Source: Actinocorallia aurantiaca (GTDB lineage: Bacteria; Actinomycetota; Actinomycetes; Streptosporangiales; Streptosporangiaceae). From it: a stretch of 64,000 nucleotides of DNA. Below the pieces are notes generated by a model, which saw only the letters and a list, made by a program, of their open reading frames with translations, was not told where the DNA came from and did not search any database. Made by a program: the position numbers and the translations under genes. This document shows positions 14,464-22,507 of this stretch, one piece after another. The stretch lies in NCBI RefSeq assembly GCF_039533685.1, contig NZ_BAAATZ010000021.1, positions 235,271-299,270 on the forward strand, written 5' to 3'. Numbering within the stretch: the first letter of the stretch is position 1; each line of letters opens with the position of its first letter.

Positions 14464-15420
14464 ATGCCCCATGAGGACGAGGCCCTGGAACAAGGCCTGC
14501 GGGAGCTGACCTCCGCCGATCCGGTGCAGGCGCTCGTCGAGCAGGACGCCCGGCGGGCCCGGCGCGACTACCCGCTGACCGTCCTGGCCGGTCCCATGTT
14601 CGGGTTCGCCGAGCAGGTCGGCGAGGACTGGCGGGTGGTCAGCCTGGGCGAGGCCACCCCGCAGTGCTCCCGCGACGACCTCGCGGGCCACCTGCGGATG
14701 GAGGCCAGGACCGCCGCCGACCCCGCCCCCTACCTCGCCGCGGCCCGCGTCCTGGACTGGGAGCGCCACGACGAGTTCGCCGTGGCGGGCCGCAGGTTCC
14801 GGATCATCCGGGTCGAGCAGGTGCTGCGGATGAACCTCGGCGAGCCCGAAACGCCGCGGCCCACCGACCCCGACCCGCGCACTCCCCCGCCGCACCGGCC
14901 CGAGGTGCTCCGCCTCCCCGCCGCCGGGGCGCAGAGCGAGCCCGCCGAGCTCGCCGTGCGGTTCGCCGAGGCCATCGAGTACCCGGGCGTCCTGAACGAG
15001 CAGACCAGGGCCGACGCCCGGCGGGCGACGGTCTCCCACCCCGTCCCCGTCGCCATGGCCCCCGCGTTCTCCGTCGCCGAGTACCTGAACGACGGGTGGC
15101 GCTCGGCGACCGCCGCCTGTCCCACCCCGCAGCGCGCCCGCGAGTGCCTCGCGGAGTACCTCCAGCAGGTGGCGCCCGCGGTGGAGCGCGTCGACGACGC
15201 CACCAGGACCGCCTACGAGGAGGCCGCCCGGCGGCTGATCGCCGCCAGGCTCGACACACTGGACGTGCGGGGGCGCCGCTTCCGCATCATCCGGCTGGAG
15301 AAGGTGGCGCGGTTCGGCGAGGACGGCCCCGAGCCGCCCCGGCCCTCGGACTTCGACCCGGACCCGCCCGTCGAGGTGCTGGCCCTCCAGCTGCGCGCCG
15401 AGGGGTTCATCGACGACTGA
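14464..15420 (+). CDS. DUF5954-family protein with internal duplication
   Basis: A 318-residue cytoplasmic protein of unknown function. Two copies of one module are visible. Each has a Asp-Arg-rich helical start (VEQDARRARRDYPLTVLAGP; TRADARRATVSHPVPVAMAP), a GEDWRVVS or NDGWRSAT segment, and a shared GRRFRIIR strand ending in E-PRP-D-DPDP. I recognise this as DUF5954 from its GRRFRIIR...PRPSDPDP pattern. AGGGAG at 14448-14453 is ten bases from ATG 14464 and only one from ATG 14455, so I prefer 14464. It stands alone between terminators. Confidence 0.75.
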   Translation: MPHEDEALEQGLRELTSADPVQALVEQDARRARRDYPLTVLAGPMFGFAEQVGEDWRVVSLGEATPQCSRDDLAGHLRMEARTAADPAPYLAAARVLDWERHDEFAVAGRRFRIIRVEQVLRMNLGEPETPRPTDPDPRTPPPHRPEVLRLPAAGAQSEPAELAVRFAEAIEYPGVLNEQTRADARRATVSHPVPVAMAPAFSVAEYLNDGWRSATAACPTPQRARECLAEYLQQVAPAVERVDDATRTAYEEAARRLIAARLDTLDVRGRRFRIIRLEKVARFGEDGPEPPRPSDFDPDPPVEVLALQLRAEGFIDD

Positions 15421-15492
15421 GGCCGCCCGGAGCCCGGGCGGCCCGTGCCGGAGCGGCTCAGGCCCGACCGGCCGGAGCCGGCCCGTGCCGGA

Positions 15493-16704
15493 TCAGTCCG
15501 AGCCGTAGACCGGCCGGTGCTCCTGCACCGAGTCGGCGAGCTGCTCGGCCAGCTCCTCGGCGTCCAGCCGCTTCTCGATCTGCCGCAGGTCGGCGATGCG
15601 CGCCGCGGTCTCGGGCCGGCGGGGGGCCAGCATGGAGCAGCAGTCCTCGTCGGGCAGCTCGGAGATGGCCAGGGTGGAGATCCGGCGCGCCTGGTCCATG
15701 ATCTCGGACTTGTCCAGGCCGACCAGCGGGCGCAGGATCGGCAGGTCCACGGCGTCGTCCAGCGCGGTCATGTTGATCAGGGTCTGGCTGGCCACCTGGC
15801 CGAGGGAGTCGCCGGTGATGAGCGCGCCGCCGCGGCGGCGCTCGGCGACGATCTCGGCGGTCTTGAGCATCAGCCGCCGCTGGGCGACGATCGCCAGCCG
15901 GTCCTCGCCGGCCGACTTGATCTGCTGCTGCGCCTTGCCGAACGGCACGACGAACAGCCGGGAGTCGCCCTGGAACTTGTCGAGCTCGCGCACCAGCGCG
16001 TAGGCCTTGTAGATCGACTCCGGGCCGGTGAAGGGCATGCCGGAGAAGTGCAGGTAGTCCACCCGCAGGCCGCGCCGCATCATCCGGTAGGCGGCGACCG
16101 GCGAGTCGATGCCGCCGGACATCAGCACCAGGCCGCGGCCGCTGGAGCCCACCGGCAGGCCGCCCTGCCCGTGCGCGCCCTCGGTGTAGACGAACACCTC
16201 GTCGCGGTCGACCTCGATGGAGACGGTGATGTCGGGGTTCTTCAGGTTCACCGGGAGCCCGAACTTGACGTTGATCGCCGAGCCGACCGAGATGCCGATC
16301 TCGGAGGAGGTGATGGGGAAGCGCTTGTCGCGGCGGCGCGGGCGCACCGCGAAGCTGCCGCCGCGGGCCGTCGCCGGGTGCTGGGCCACCGCCTCCAGCG
16401 CCGCCTCGGTCATCGACTCCACGTCCTTGGGCACCCGCTGGGCGCGGTGCACGATGACGATGCCCATGACGTCCTCGAGCCGCCGGGCGAGCTTCTCGAC
16501 GTCCTCGGCCAGGCCGCTGCCCGCGCGGATGATGACCACTCCGGAGCGCTGCCACAGGTCGACGCCGATCCCGGTGGAGGCGAGCGCCTTGCGGATGTTG
16601 CTCTGCAGCCGCTGCTCGAACTGGTGGCGGTTCTTGCCCTTCAGGACGATCTCGCCGAGCTTGAGCAGCACGCACGGCTCACCGGCGGCGGGCGCCAGGG
16701 GCAT
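15493..16704 (-). CDS. thiI: ThiI: tRNA 4-thiouridine sulfurtransferase (no rhodanese domain)
   Basis: A 403-residue protein. The N-terminal THUMP region (LLKLGEIVLKGKNRHQFEQRL) is followed by the PP-loop adenylation domain with SGGIDSPVAAYRMMRRG. In E. coli ThiI adenylates tRNA U8 and moves sulfur through a C-terminal rhodanese cysteine. That domain is missing here, as in Bacillus-type ThiI, so sulfur must come straight from a cysteine desulfurase or another carrier. Cys-Cys in DEDCCSML near residue 340 lies at the end of the adenylation domain. The start is ATG 16702-16704 with GGAGG eight bases upstream. Confidence 0.93.
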   Translation of the reverse strand: MPLAPAAGEPCVLLKLGEIVLKGKNRHQFEQRLQSNIRKALASTGIGVDLWQRSGVVIIRAGSGLAEDVEKLARRLEDVMGIVIVHRAQRVPKDVESMTEAALEAVAQHPATARGGSFAVRPRRRDKRFPITSSEIGISVGSAINVKFGLPVNLKNPDITVSIEVDRDEVFVYTEGAHGQGGLPVGSSGRGLVLMSGGIDSPVAAYRMMRRGLRVDYLHFSGMPFTGPESIYKAYALVRELDKFQGDSRLFVVPFGKAQQQIKSAGEDRLAIVAQRRLMLKTAEIVAERRRGGALITGDSLGQVASQTLINMTALDDAVDLPILRPLVGLDKSEIMDQARRISTLAISELPDEDCCSMLAPRRPETAARIADLRQIEKRLDAEELAEQLADSVQEHRPVYGSD

Positions 16705-16825
16705 GATCAAACCTCCGTCAGACGTTGCGGGGAACGTTCTCAGTGTCGCCCATCGGGGGCAGCACTTCGACCCGTTAAACCATGATCCCTTGGTGATCCT
16801 CCGCTCGCCGCCCCCGCGGGGCCCG

Positions 16826-17851
16826 TCAGCCGAAGAAGACCCCGGCCTCCGCGTACCGCTCCGGCGGGACGGTCTTGAGCGTGCCGACGGCCTCGGCGAG
16901 GCCCACCCGCACGATGCCGGTGCCGCGCAGCGCCACCATCGCGCCGTACTCCCCCGCGTGGACGGCGTCGACCGCGTGCAGCCCGAACCGGGTGGCCAGC
17001 ACCCGGTCGAACGCGCTGGGCGGCCCGCCGCGCTGGAGGTGGCCCAGGACGACGGAGCGCGCCTCCCGGCCGGTGCGCCGCTCGAGCTCCCCGGCCAGCC
17101 GCTCCCCGACGCCGCCGAGCCGCACGTGCCCGAAGGCGTCGCGTTCGCCCGTCTGCAGTTCCAGCGAGCCCTCGACCGGGCGGGCACCCTCGGAGACGAC
17201 CAGGACCGGCGCGTGCCCGGCCTGGAACCGCGCCTCGACGTGCGCGGTGACCTCGTCAAGGTCGAACGGCCTCTCCGGCACCAGGACGGCGGCCGCGCCC
17301 GAGGCCATGCCGGAGTGCAGCGCGATCCACCCGGCGTGCCTCCCCATCACCTCGCAGATCAGCGTCCGGTGGTGGCTCTCCGCCGTGGTCCGCAACCGGT
17401 CGGCGGCCTCGACGGCGATGCCGACGGCGGTGTCGAACCCGAAGGTGTAGTCGGTGCCGCTGAGGTCGTTGTCGATGGTCTTGGGCACGCCGACCACCGG
17501 CACCCCCGCCTCGTGCAGGGCCAGGGCCACGCCCAGGGTGTCCTCCCCGCCGACGGCGATCAGGGCGTCCACCTCCAGCGCCGCGAGGTTCTCCCGGATG
17601 CGGTCGATCCCGCCGCCGGTCTTCAGCGGGTTGGTGCGCGAGGAGCCGAGGATCGTCCCGCCGAGCGGCAGGATGCCGTCGACGGCCTCCAGATCCAGTG
17701 GCGCGGCGTCGCGTTCGAGGGGGCCGCGCCAGCCGTCGCGGAATCCCGTGAACACGTCGCCGAACCCCTTCACGCCCCGGTGCACCATCCCCCGGATCGC
17801 GGCGTTGAGCCCCGGGCAGTCGCCTCCGCCGGTGAGCACTCCGATTCGCAT
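16826..17851 (-). CDS. pfp: 6-phosphofructokinase, pyrophosphate-dependent type
   Basis: Phosphorylates fructose 6-phosphate at C1. The 341-residue protein starts MRIGVLTGGGDCPGLNAAIRG. The donor-determining positions are Asp104 in GGEDTLG and Lys124 in PKTIDND. ATP-dependent enzymes carry Gly at both positions, whereas the pyrophosphate-dependent actinobacterial enzyme of Amycolatopsis type carries Asp and Lys. It should therefore be a reversible PPi-dependent enzyme. The start is ATG 17849-17851 with AAGGGGG five bases upstream, and a TAGGGT -10-like element lies about 60 bases upstream. Oddly, the upstream SCO6045-like frame continues into this gene without a stop. Confidence 0.92.
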   Translation of the reverse strand: MRIGVLTGGGDCPGLNAAIRGMVHRGVKGFGDVFTGFRDGWRGPLERDAAPLDLEAVDGILPLGGTILGSSRTNPLKTGGGIDRIRENLAALEVDALIAVGGEDTLGVALALHEAGVPVVGVPKTIDNDLSGTDYTFGFDTAVGIAVEAADRLRTTAESHHRTLICEVMGRHAGWIALHSGMASGAAAVLVPERPFDLDEVTAHVEARFQAGHAPVLVVSEGARPVEGSLELQTGERDAFGHVRLGGVGERLAGELERRTGREARSVVLGHLQRGGPPSAFDRVLATRFGLHAVDAVHAGEYGAMVALRGTGIVRVGLAEAVGTLKTVPPERYAEAGVFFG

Positions 17852-18346
17852 GAAGCCCCCTTCGTCCAGCACGCGCCGTGAGTCCCGCGGCTCTCCTCCC
17901 GACCCTAACCGGCGTCTACGGAGAGTGACCACCCGCCCGGCGAACGCCATGACCAGGCCTCCGGGGGCCCTGCGCACCGCCGGGCCGCGACGCCTGCGGG
18001 GCTCGTCCTCGTCCCGCCACAGCGCCTCGCAGACGGCCAGCGCGGTCGCGGCCTCCGGGTCCAGCAGCCGGCGGTGCGCGCGGGCGAACTCCCGGCCGTC
18101 CCGCGACGGGCCCGCCGACGGCCTGCCTTCGGCCCACGCGAGGAACTCCCTGCGGTAGGGCAGCAGGGACGGCCAGACCCGCCCGACCTCTCCGAACCGC
18201 TTGTCCCTCAGCGCGCGGGCCGCGGCGCCGACCCGCGCCGCGTCGAAGCCCGCGGGCAGCGGCGCTCCGGCCACCAGCGCGCGGACCAGCGCCTCCTGGC
18301 GTGCGGCGAGGTCGCCGAAGGAGGGGCCCGCCGGCTCGGGGCTCAT
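17852..18346 (-). CDS. SCO6045-like protein, no stop before the phosphofructokinase gene
   Basis: The frame opens at ATG 18344-18346, overlapping the DUF692 stop (ATGA). It encodes an N-terminal helical region (DLAARQEALVRALVAGAPLPAGFDAARV, LRDKRFGEVGRVWPSL, FLAWAEGRPS) and a C-terminal PAVRRAPGGLVMAFAGRVVTL typical of the SCO6045-like family found beside DUF692 genes. Family members normally end soon after this segment. Here the frame continues through about 20 low-quality codons, including a rare TTA, straight into the phosphofructokinase ATG at 17851, giving a potential 506-residue fusion. I annotate only the unique part. A lost stop codon or a sequencing error are both possible. Confidence 0.7.
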
Positions 18347-19170
18347 GTGATCCGCGCCATCGCGGCCGCGTCGGCGACGGCGTCGAGTTCCGCCCTCAGC
18401 TCGGCGGCGGGCGGATACCTCCCGTCGCGCTCCAGCAGGTGCCCCAGCCTCCCCTCGGCCGGGCCGAGCCGCTTCTCCGTCTCGGCGACCAGCGCGAGCA
18501 CCTCCTCGGGCAGCGCGTGGGTGTGGGTGTCGTGGTAGTACCCGTCGTGTTCGCCGCCGCCCGCCACATGGCAGTAGGCGACGCGGTCGAGCGGGAGGGA
18601 CTCCAGCGCCTCGATCGGGTCACGGGCCCGGTTGCGCGCGTTGGCGTACACGTTGGCCACGTCCAGCAGGAGCAGCGCGCCGGTCCGGTCGAGGAGCTCG
18701 GTGAGGAAGTCGCCTTCGGTGTACTCGTCGTCGGGCCAGTCGAAGAGCGCCGCGATCGGCTCGACCGCCAGCGGCACGTCCAGCTCCGCCCGGGTGAGGC
18801 GGATGTTGCGGGCCAGCGCGTCCAGCGCGTCGCGGGTGCGCGGCACCGGCAGCAGGTGCCCCGCCTCCAGGCCGCCCGCGCGCACGAACGCGACGTGCTC
18901 GCTGACCAGCGGGGCGTCCAGCAGTTCGGCGCAGTGCGCCAGGTGGGAGACCCTCTCGGGCGCGACGGGTTCGGCTCCGCCGAGCGACAGCCGCACCCCG
19001 TGCGGGACGACCGGCACCCCCCGGTCCCGCAGCGCCAGCAGCGCGGGGTCGGGCCGGTGCAGGGACTCGGCGATCACCTCGGTGAAGGCCAGGCCCGGCA
19101 GCTCCGCCACGAACCGCGCGAGCGGAGGACGCCAGCCGATGCCGACGCCGGGGGCGGTCACCCGCCGCAT
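18343..19170 (-). CDS. DUF692 protein, MNIO-family iron oxygenase
   Basis: A 275-residue TIM-barrel protein of the multinuclear non-heme iron oxidative (MNIO) family. Ligand-bearing segments are VPVVPHGVRLSLGG, PLVSEHVAF, LAVEPIAALF, LLLLDVANVYANARN, VAYCHVAGGGEHDGYYHDTHTHALPEEV. Characterised members (MbnB, TglH, bufferin enzymes) oxidise cysteines in ribosomal peptides, usually with a partner protein. It lies between a TIGR04222 membrane protein with a Gly/Cys tail and a SCO6045-like gene, all with overlapping ends. The start may be ATG 19168-19170 or GTG 19159-19161, the latter giving a GTGA overlap. Confidence 0.88.
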   Translation of the reverse strand: MRRVTAPGVGIGWRPPLARFVAELPGLAFTEVIAESLHRPDPALLALRDRGVPVVPHGVRLSLGGAEPVAPERVSHLAHCAELLDAPLVSEHVAFVRAGGLEAGHLLPVPRTRDALDALARNIRLTRAELDVPLAVEPIAALFDWPDDEYTEGDFLTELLDRTGALLLLDVANVYANARNRARDPIEALESLPLDRVAYCHVAGGGEHDGYYHDTHTHALPEEVLALVAETEKRLGPAEGRLGHLLERDGRYPPAAELRAELDAVADAAAMARIT

Positions 19171-20057
19171 CCGCCGCCGCCGCACCCGCCGCCGCCTCCG
19201 CCTCCGTCCGAGGAGCCGCCGTCGGAGGAGCCGCCGTCGGAGTAGGAGGAGCCCGAGGAGGCCGTCGACTGCGCGAAATGGCGCTGGACCTCGGCGGCCG
19301 AGGCGAACTCCGGGTCCATGACCACCAGCGCCTGGGCTCCGAACACCGCGACGCTCAGCGCCGCGGCCTGGGGCCCGTAAGCCGGCCAGTTCGGGGAGGA
19401 GGAGGGGCGCAGCGCCTCGTTGCGCCTCCGGACGTCCCGCAGCGCCCGCGTCGCCGCCCCGGTCCGCTCCGGGGCGCTCAGCAGCAGCCATCCGGCGACC
19501 GGGACGACGCAGATGACGAGGAAGATCAGGAAGCCGACCGGCTTGTCGTTCTGCAGCCCCGCACCGATCCTGAGCACGCCCAGCACCAGCAGGAGCAGCA
19601 GCGGAAGGGCGGCCAGCCTGGTCCGCGCCCTGGCTCCGGGCCCGTTCAGCAGGCCCTCGGCCGCCAGGGTGTCGCGCAGGTGGTCCAGATGCGGCCGGAC
19701 GAAGGTGTGGGTCGCCAGGTCCTTGGAGCGGGTCTTGGCGGCGATCGCCTGGAGCACCGCGTGGTCCAGCGGAGCGGCCGCGGGGCCCGGGGCTCCGGTC
19801 ACCCGCAGCTTCCCGCCGTACCGGGCGCTGATCGCCCCGGTCAGCCGAAGGGCGGCCAGGCTCGCGGCCACGACGCGGGCGCGACCGCCGTCGAGGTAGG
19901 CCAGTTCGTGGGGATGGAGTTCGCGGACGGGCGCGCGGCCCGCCGACGACAGGCGGCGCAGCCCGATCGCCAGCAGCGAGAGGGCCACCGCCGCCGAGAC
20001 GAACAGCACGAGGAAACTCGGTCCGCTGATGCCCCAGGTGGGTGCCGGATCCGTCAT
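19158..20057 (-). CDS. TIGR04222 membrane protein with Gly/Cys-rich C-terminal tail
   Basis: A 299-residue integral membrane protein. The first helix lies at residues 11-33 (GPSFLVLFVSAAVALSLLAIGL). A cytoplasmic domain follows (LHPHELAYLDGGRARVVAASLAAL, the TIGR04222 region). Two helices come near 148-200 (LLLLLVLGVL; FLIFLVICVVPVAGWLL). The C-terminus is a low-complexity tail of SSDGG repeats ending GGGGGGGCGGGGCGG. The two terminal-region cysteines in polyglycine are a strong candidate substrate for the DUF692 enzyme whose start overlaps this stop. The function of the family is unproven. Confidence 0.85.
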   Translation of the reverse strand: MTDPAPTWGISGPSFLVLFVSAAVALSLLAIGLRRLSSAGRAPVRELHPHELAYLDGGRARVVAASLAALRLTGAISARYGGKLRVTGAPGPAAAPLDHAVLQAIAAKTRSKDLATHTFVRPHLDHLRDTLAAEGLLNGPGARARTRLAALPLLLLLVLGVLRIGAGLQNDKPVGFLIFLVICVVPVAGWLLLSAPERTGAATRALRDVRRRNEALRPSSSPNWPAYGPQAAALSVAVFGAQALVVMDPEFASAAEVQRHFAQSTASSGSSYSDGGSSDGGSSDGGGGGGGCGGGGCGG

Positions 20058-20142
20058 GGCTCTCTCCTTCGTCCCCGATCAGCGCGGGGCTCTCAGCGAG
20101 ATAGATGCCGGAGGTGACGCCCTGGTTCCCTAACCGCCGCTA

Positions 20143-20790
20143 TTAATCATCAAGTCCCTTTTCAATGGCGTACCGCACCAATTCCACGCGGTTGTGCAGC
20201 TGCAGCTTGCCGAGGGTGTTCTGGACGTGGTTCTGCACCGTCCGGTGGGAGAGCACCAGCCGTTCGGCGATCTGCTTGTAGGTCAGCCCCTTGGCGACCA
20301 GCCGCAGGATCTCGGTCTCCCGCTCGGTCAGGCGCGGCGCGTCCGGCTCGGGCACGGGGGCCGCCGCCAGCCTGCGGTACTCGCCCAGCACCAGACCCGC
20401 CAGGCCCGGCGTGAAGACCGCGTCGCCCCTGGAGGTGCGCTCCACCGCGTCCAGGAAGTCCTCGCGGGCCGCGGACTTCAGCAGGTAGCCGGTGGCGCCC
20501 GCCTTGACCGCCTCCAGGACGTCCGCCTGCTCGCCGCTGGCCGACAGCACCAGCACCCGCACCGACGGGTCGGCCGCCAGCAGGGACCGGGTGACCTGCA
20601 CCCCGCTGATGTCGGGCAGCTGCAGGTCGACGACCGCGACCTGCGGCCGGGCCGCCGCGGCGATCCGCACCGCCTTGCGGCCCTCGCCCGCGGTGGCCAC
20701 CACCTCGTACCCGGCCTCGGCCAGGTCGCGGGCCACGGCCTCGCGCCACATGGGGTGATCGTCGACCACCATCACCCGGATCCCTGCCAT
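20143..20790 (-). CDS. NarL/LuxR-type response regulator (MacR-like)
   Basis: A 215-residue regulator. The receiver domain has acidic Asp10/Asp11, phospho-acceptor Asp55 (VAVVDLQLPD) and Lys105 (GYLLKSAARED). The C-terminal LuxR helix-turn-helix is LTERETEILRLVAKGLTYKQIAERLVLSHRTVQNHVQNTL. Its partner is most likely the MacS-type kinase at 21389, one gene away, and the pair resembles Streptomyces MacRS in sequence and location. The start is ATG 20788-20790 with GAGGGAG upstream. Likely targets are cell-envelope and secreted-protein genes, by analogy only. Confidence 0.92.
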   Translation of the reverse strand: MAGIRVMVVDDHPMWREAVARDLAEAGYEVVATAGEGRKAVRIAAAARPQVAVVDLQLPDISGVQVTRSLLAADPSVRVLVLSASGEQADVLEAVKAGATGYLLKSAAREDFLDAVERTSRGDAVFTPGLAGLVLGEYRRLAAAPVPEPDAPRLTERETEILRLVAKGLTYKQIAERLVLSHRTVQNHVQNTLGKLQLHNRVELVRYAIEKGLDD

Positions 20791-20860
20791 CGTTCTCCCT
20801 CACCGGCCGCCGTCGGCCCGTCCGCGCGGGACCCGTCGTCCCGTCCGGACCATCATGCTC

Positions 20861-21295
20861 TCAGGGCGTCGGAGCGGGAGAGAGCGTCGTGGGCGTCAGG
20901 GTCGGGAGCGGCGGGACGGGCTGCGGGGCGGTGCCGTCACCGGGGCCGCGGGGACCCTCCCAGCGGCCGGGGCCCTCCTGGTGGAACCGGCGGGGGAACA
21001 TTCGCTCCCGGTCCCCCCGCCTCTCCTCGTCGAACCGCATGACGCGGTGGTGGCCGCGGTGGTCGTCGTCGTCATCGCCGACGTCGGCGACGACGGCCAC
21101 CACCCCGCCGCCGACCAGGCCGCCGAGCAGGCCGGAGGCGAGCACCGCCAGCGGCACCGCGCCCACCAGCACGCGGAGGCGCCCGGGCCGTGAAGGCGGA
21201 GGCGGGACCGGGGCCGCGGGCGGAGCCGCCGGGGGCGGCGTCTCGGACGCGACCGGCTTATCGGAGTTATCGGGGTTATCGGGGCTCTCGGACAC
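20861..21295 (-). CDS. Proline-rich single-pass membrane protein, unknown function
   Basis: 144 residues beginning at GTG 21293-21295 with CAGGAG six bases upstream. The N-terminal 35 residues are Pro/Ala-rich. One transmembrane helix follows (LVGAVPLAVLASGLLGGLVGGGVVAVVADV), then an exported, acidic and His/Arg-rich region (DDDDDHRGHH...RRGDRERMF) and a Pro/Thr tail. It lies between the histidine kinase and response regulator genes in the same direction, so it may be an accessory sensor or a target of that system. No known family was recognised. Confidence 0.7.
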   Translation of the reverse strand: MSESPDNPDNSDKPVASETPPPAAPPAAPVPPPPSRPGRLRVLVGAVPLAVLASGLLGGLVGGGVVAVVADVGDDDDDHRGHHRVMRFDEERRGDRERMFPRRFHQEGPGRWEGPRGPGDGTAPQPVPPLPTLTPTTLSPAPTP

Positions 21296-21371
21296 GGGCG
21301 CTCCTGAACTGCTTCGGGGGGAGCCGGGAGAAGGACGCCTTCACCCCGCACTGGCCCAGATCATGTCGCCA

Positions 21372-21397
21372 CCGGGCTAAGACCGGTGTTAGCCCGG
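21372..21397 (-). terminator. Hairpin at the end of the histidine kinase gene
   Basis: A perfect inverted repeat of CCGGGCTAA and TTAGCCCGG with an 8-base loop. The kinase stop codon (TAA, 21389-21391) lies inside the 5' arm. It could attenuate transcription between the kinase and the downstream membrane protein and regulator genes, or stabilise the upstream message. Confidence 0.4.
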
Positions 21398-22507
21398 CCG
21401 GGGGACGACCAGTTCCAGTTCCGTGCCCGCGCCGGGCGTGGAGAAGATCTCGACGGTGCCGCCCAGATCACGGACCCGGCCCCTCACCGACTGGGAGAAC
21501 CCCAGCCTCCCGTCCCGCTCCGCCGCCTCCAGCCGCCCCTCGGGGATGCCGGGACCGTCGTCGCGGACGCTGACCGTCACCCGCTCCCCGTCGTCCTCCA
21601 GCAGCACCCAGGCCCGCGTTTCCGGGCCGCAGTGCCGGGAGACGTTGTCGAGCGCGGCGCCCACCGCCGCCGCCAGCTCCGCCGCGGCCCTGCCGGGCAG
21701 GCGCACCGGGGTCGCCGGAGCGGAGATCTGCACCGAGGACGAGGCGTACCGGTCCAGCAGCGGGCGCAGGTCGTGCTCCCCCGCCGGTTCGGGCTCGCCC
21801 GCCGGACGGGAGATCAGCGACCGCAGCGCCACCTCCTGCTCCCCGGCCAGCCGGCCCAGCTCGGCGGCCTCGCCGCCCAGCTCGTTCCCCCGCCGCCGCA
21901 CCAGCGCCAGCACCTGGAGCACCGAGTCGTGCAGGTCGCGGGCGAGCCGCTCACGCTCCCTGGTGGCGGCCTCCAGCTCCACCGCGCGGGCCAGGCGCTC
22001 CTGGCTGTAGAGGGCCAGCCGCCCCAGGTATCCGATCACCACCCCGGCCATCAGCAGCAGCACCAGCCCGTTGACCGTGGTCTGCTGGAACTCCCCGCCG
22101 TACAGCCAGCGCAGCAGCGTGTCGGGGACCCCGACGAGCACCGCCGCCGCGACGCCCCAGCGGATGCCGCCGCGCAGCGCCCACACCATGACGGGCGTCG
22201 CCACCCAGCTGGCCGTCAGGTTCGGGCTGCCCTCGGCCAGGTGCTCCTGGCTCTCCACCAGCCCGGTGGCCAGCAGGCACGACACGGAGACGACCAGGTC
22301 CAGCCCGGCCAGGGCGGGGCCCGGCCTGCGGCGGGCGTACGAGCGGACGGTGAAGGCCGTCCACAGCGCCATGACGGCCAGGACCGCCCAGCCGCCCGCG
22401 GGGCGCAGGTACGACTGGTGGTTGGAGACGATCAGGACCGACGCGTACACGCAGGCGACGATCCTGAAGGCCGCCAGGGCACGCCAGAGCGCCGCCTCGA
22501 CGTTCAC
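21389..22507 (-). CDS. MacS-family sensor histidine kinase
   Basis: A 372-residue kinase. Five or six membrane helices fill residues 10-170 with very short loops, suggesting sensing in or at the membrane. The HisKA_3 motif is ERERLARDLHDSVLQVLALV with phospho-acceptor His193. The ATPase domain shows ALDNVSRHCG (N box), VRDDGPGIPEG and GRLGFSQSVRGRVRDLGGTVEI. Start GTG 22505-22507 overlaps the acyltransferase stop (GTGA), so the two are translationally coupled. The response regulator at 20143 is the likely partner. Confidence 0.93.
   Translation of the reverse strand: MNVEAALWRALAAFRIVACVYASVLIVSNHQSYLRPAGGWAVLAVMALWTAFTVRSYARRRPGPALAGLDLVVSVSCLLATGLVESQEHLAEGSPNLTASWVATPVMVWALRGGIRWGVAAAVLVGVPDTLLRWLYGGEFQQTTVNGLVLLLMAGVVIGYLGRLALYSQERLARAVELEAATRERERLARDLHDSVLQVLALVRRRGNELGGEAAELGRLAGEQEVALRSLISRPAGEPEPAGEHDLRPLLDRYASSSVQISAPATPVRLPGRAAAELAAAVGAALDNVSRHCGPETRAWVLLEDDGERVTVSVRDDGPGIPEGRLEAAERDGRLGFSQSVRGRVRDLGGTVEIFSTPGAGTELELVVPRPG

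Noticed and set aside
16826..18346. A single 506-residue phosphofructokinase with an N-terminal extension as the main product
   Set aside because: The kinase has its own Shine-Dalgarno and -10-like element, and known enzymes start at MRIGVLTGG. The upstream part matches a separate family. The in-frame link is kept as an observation only.
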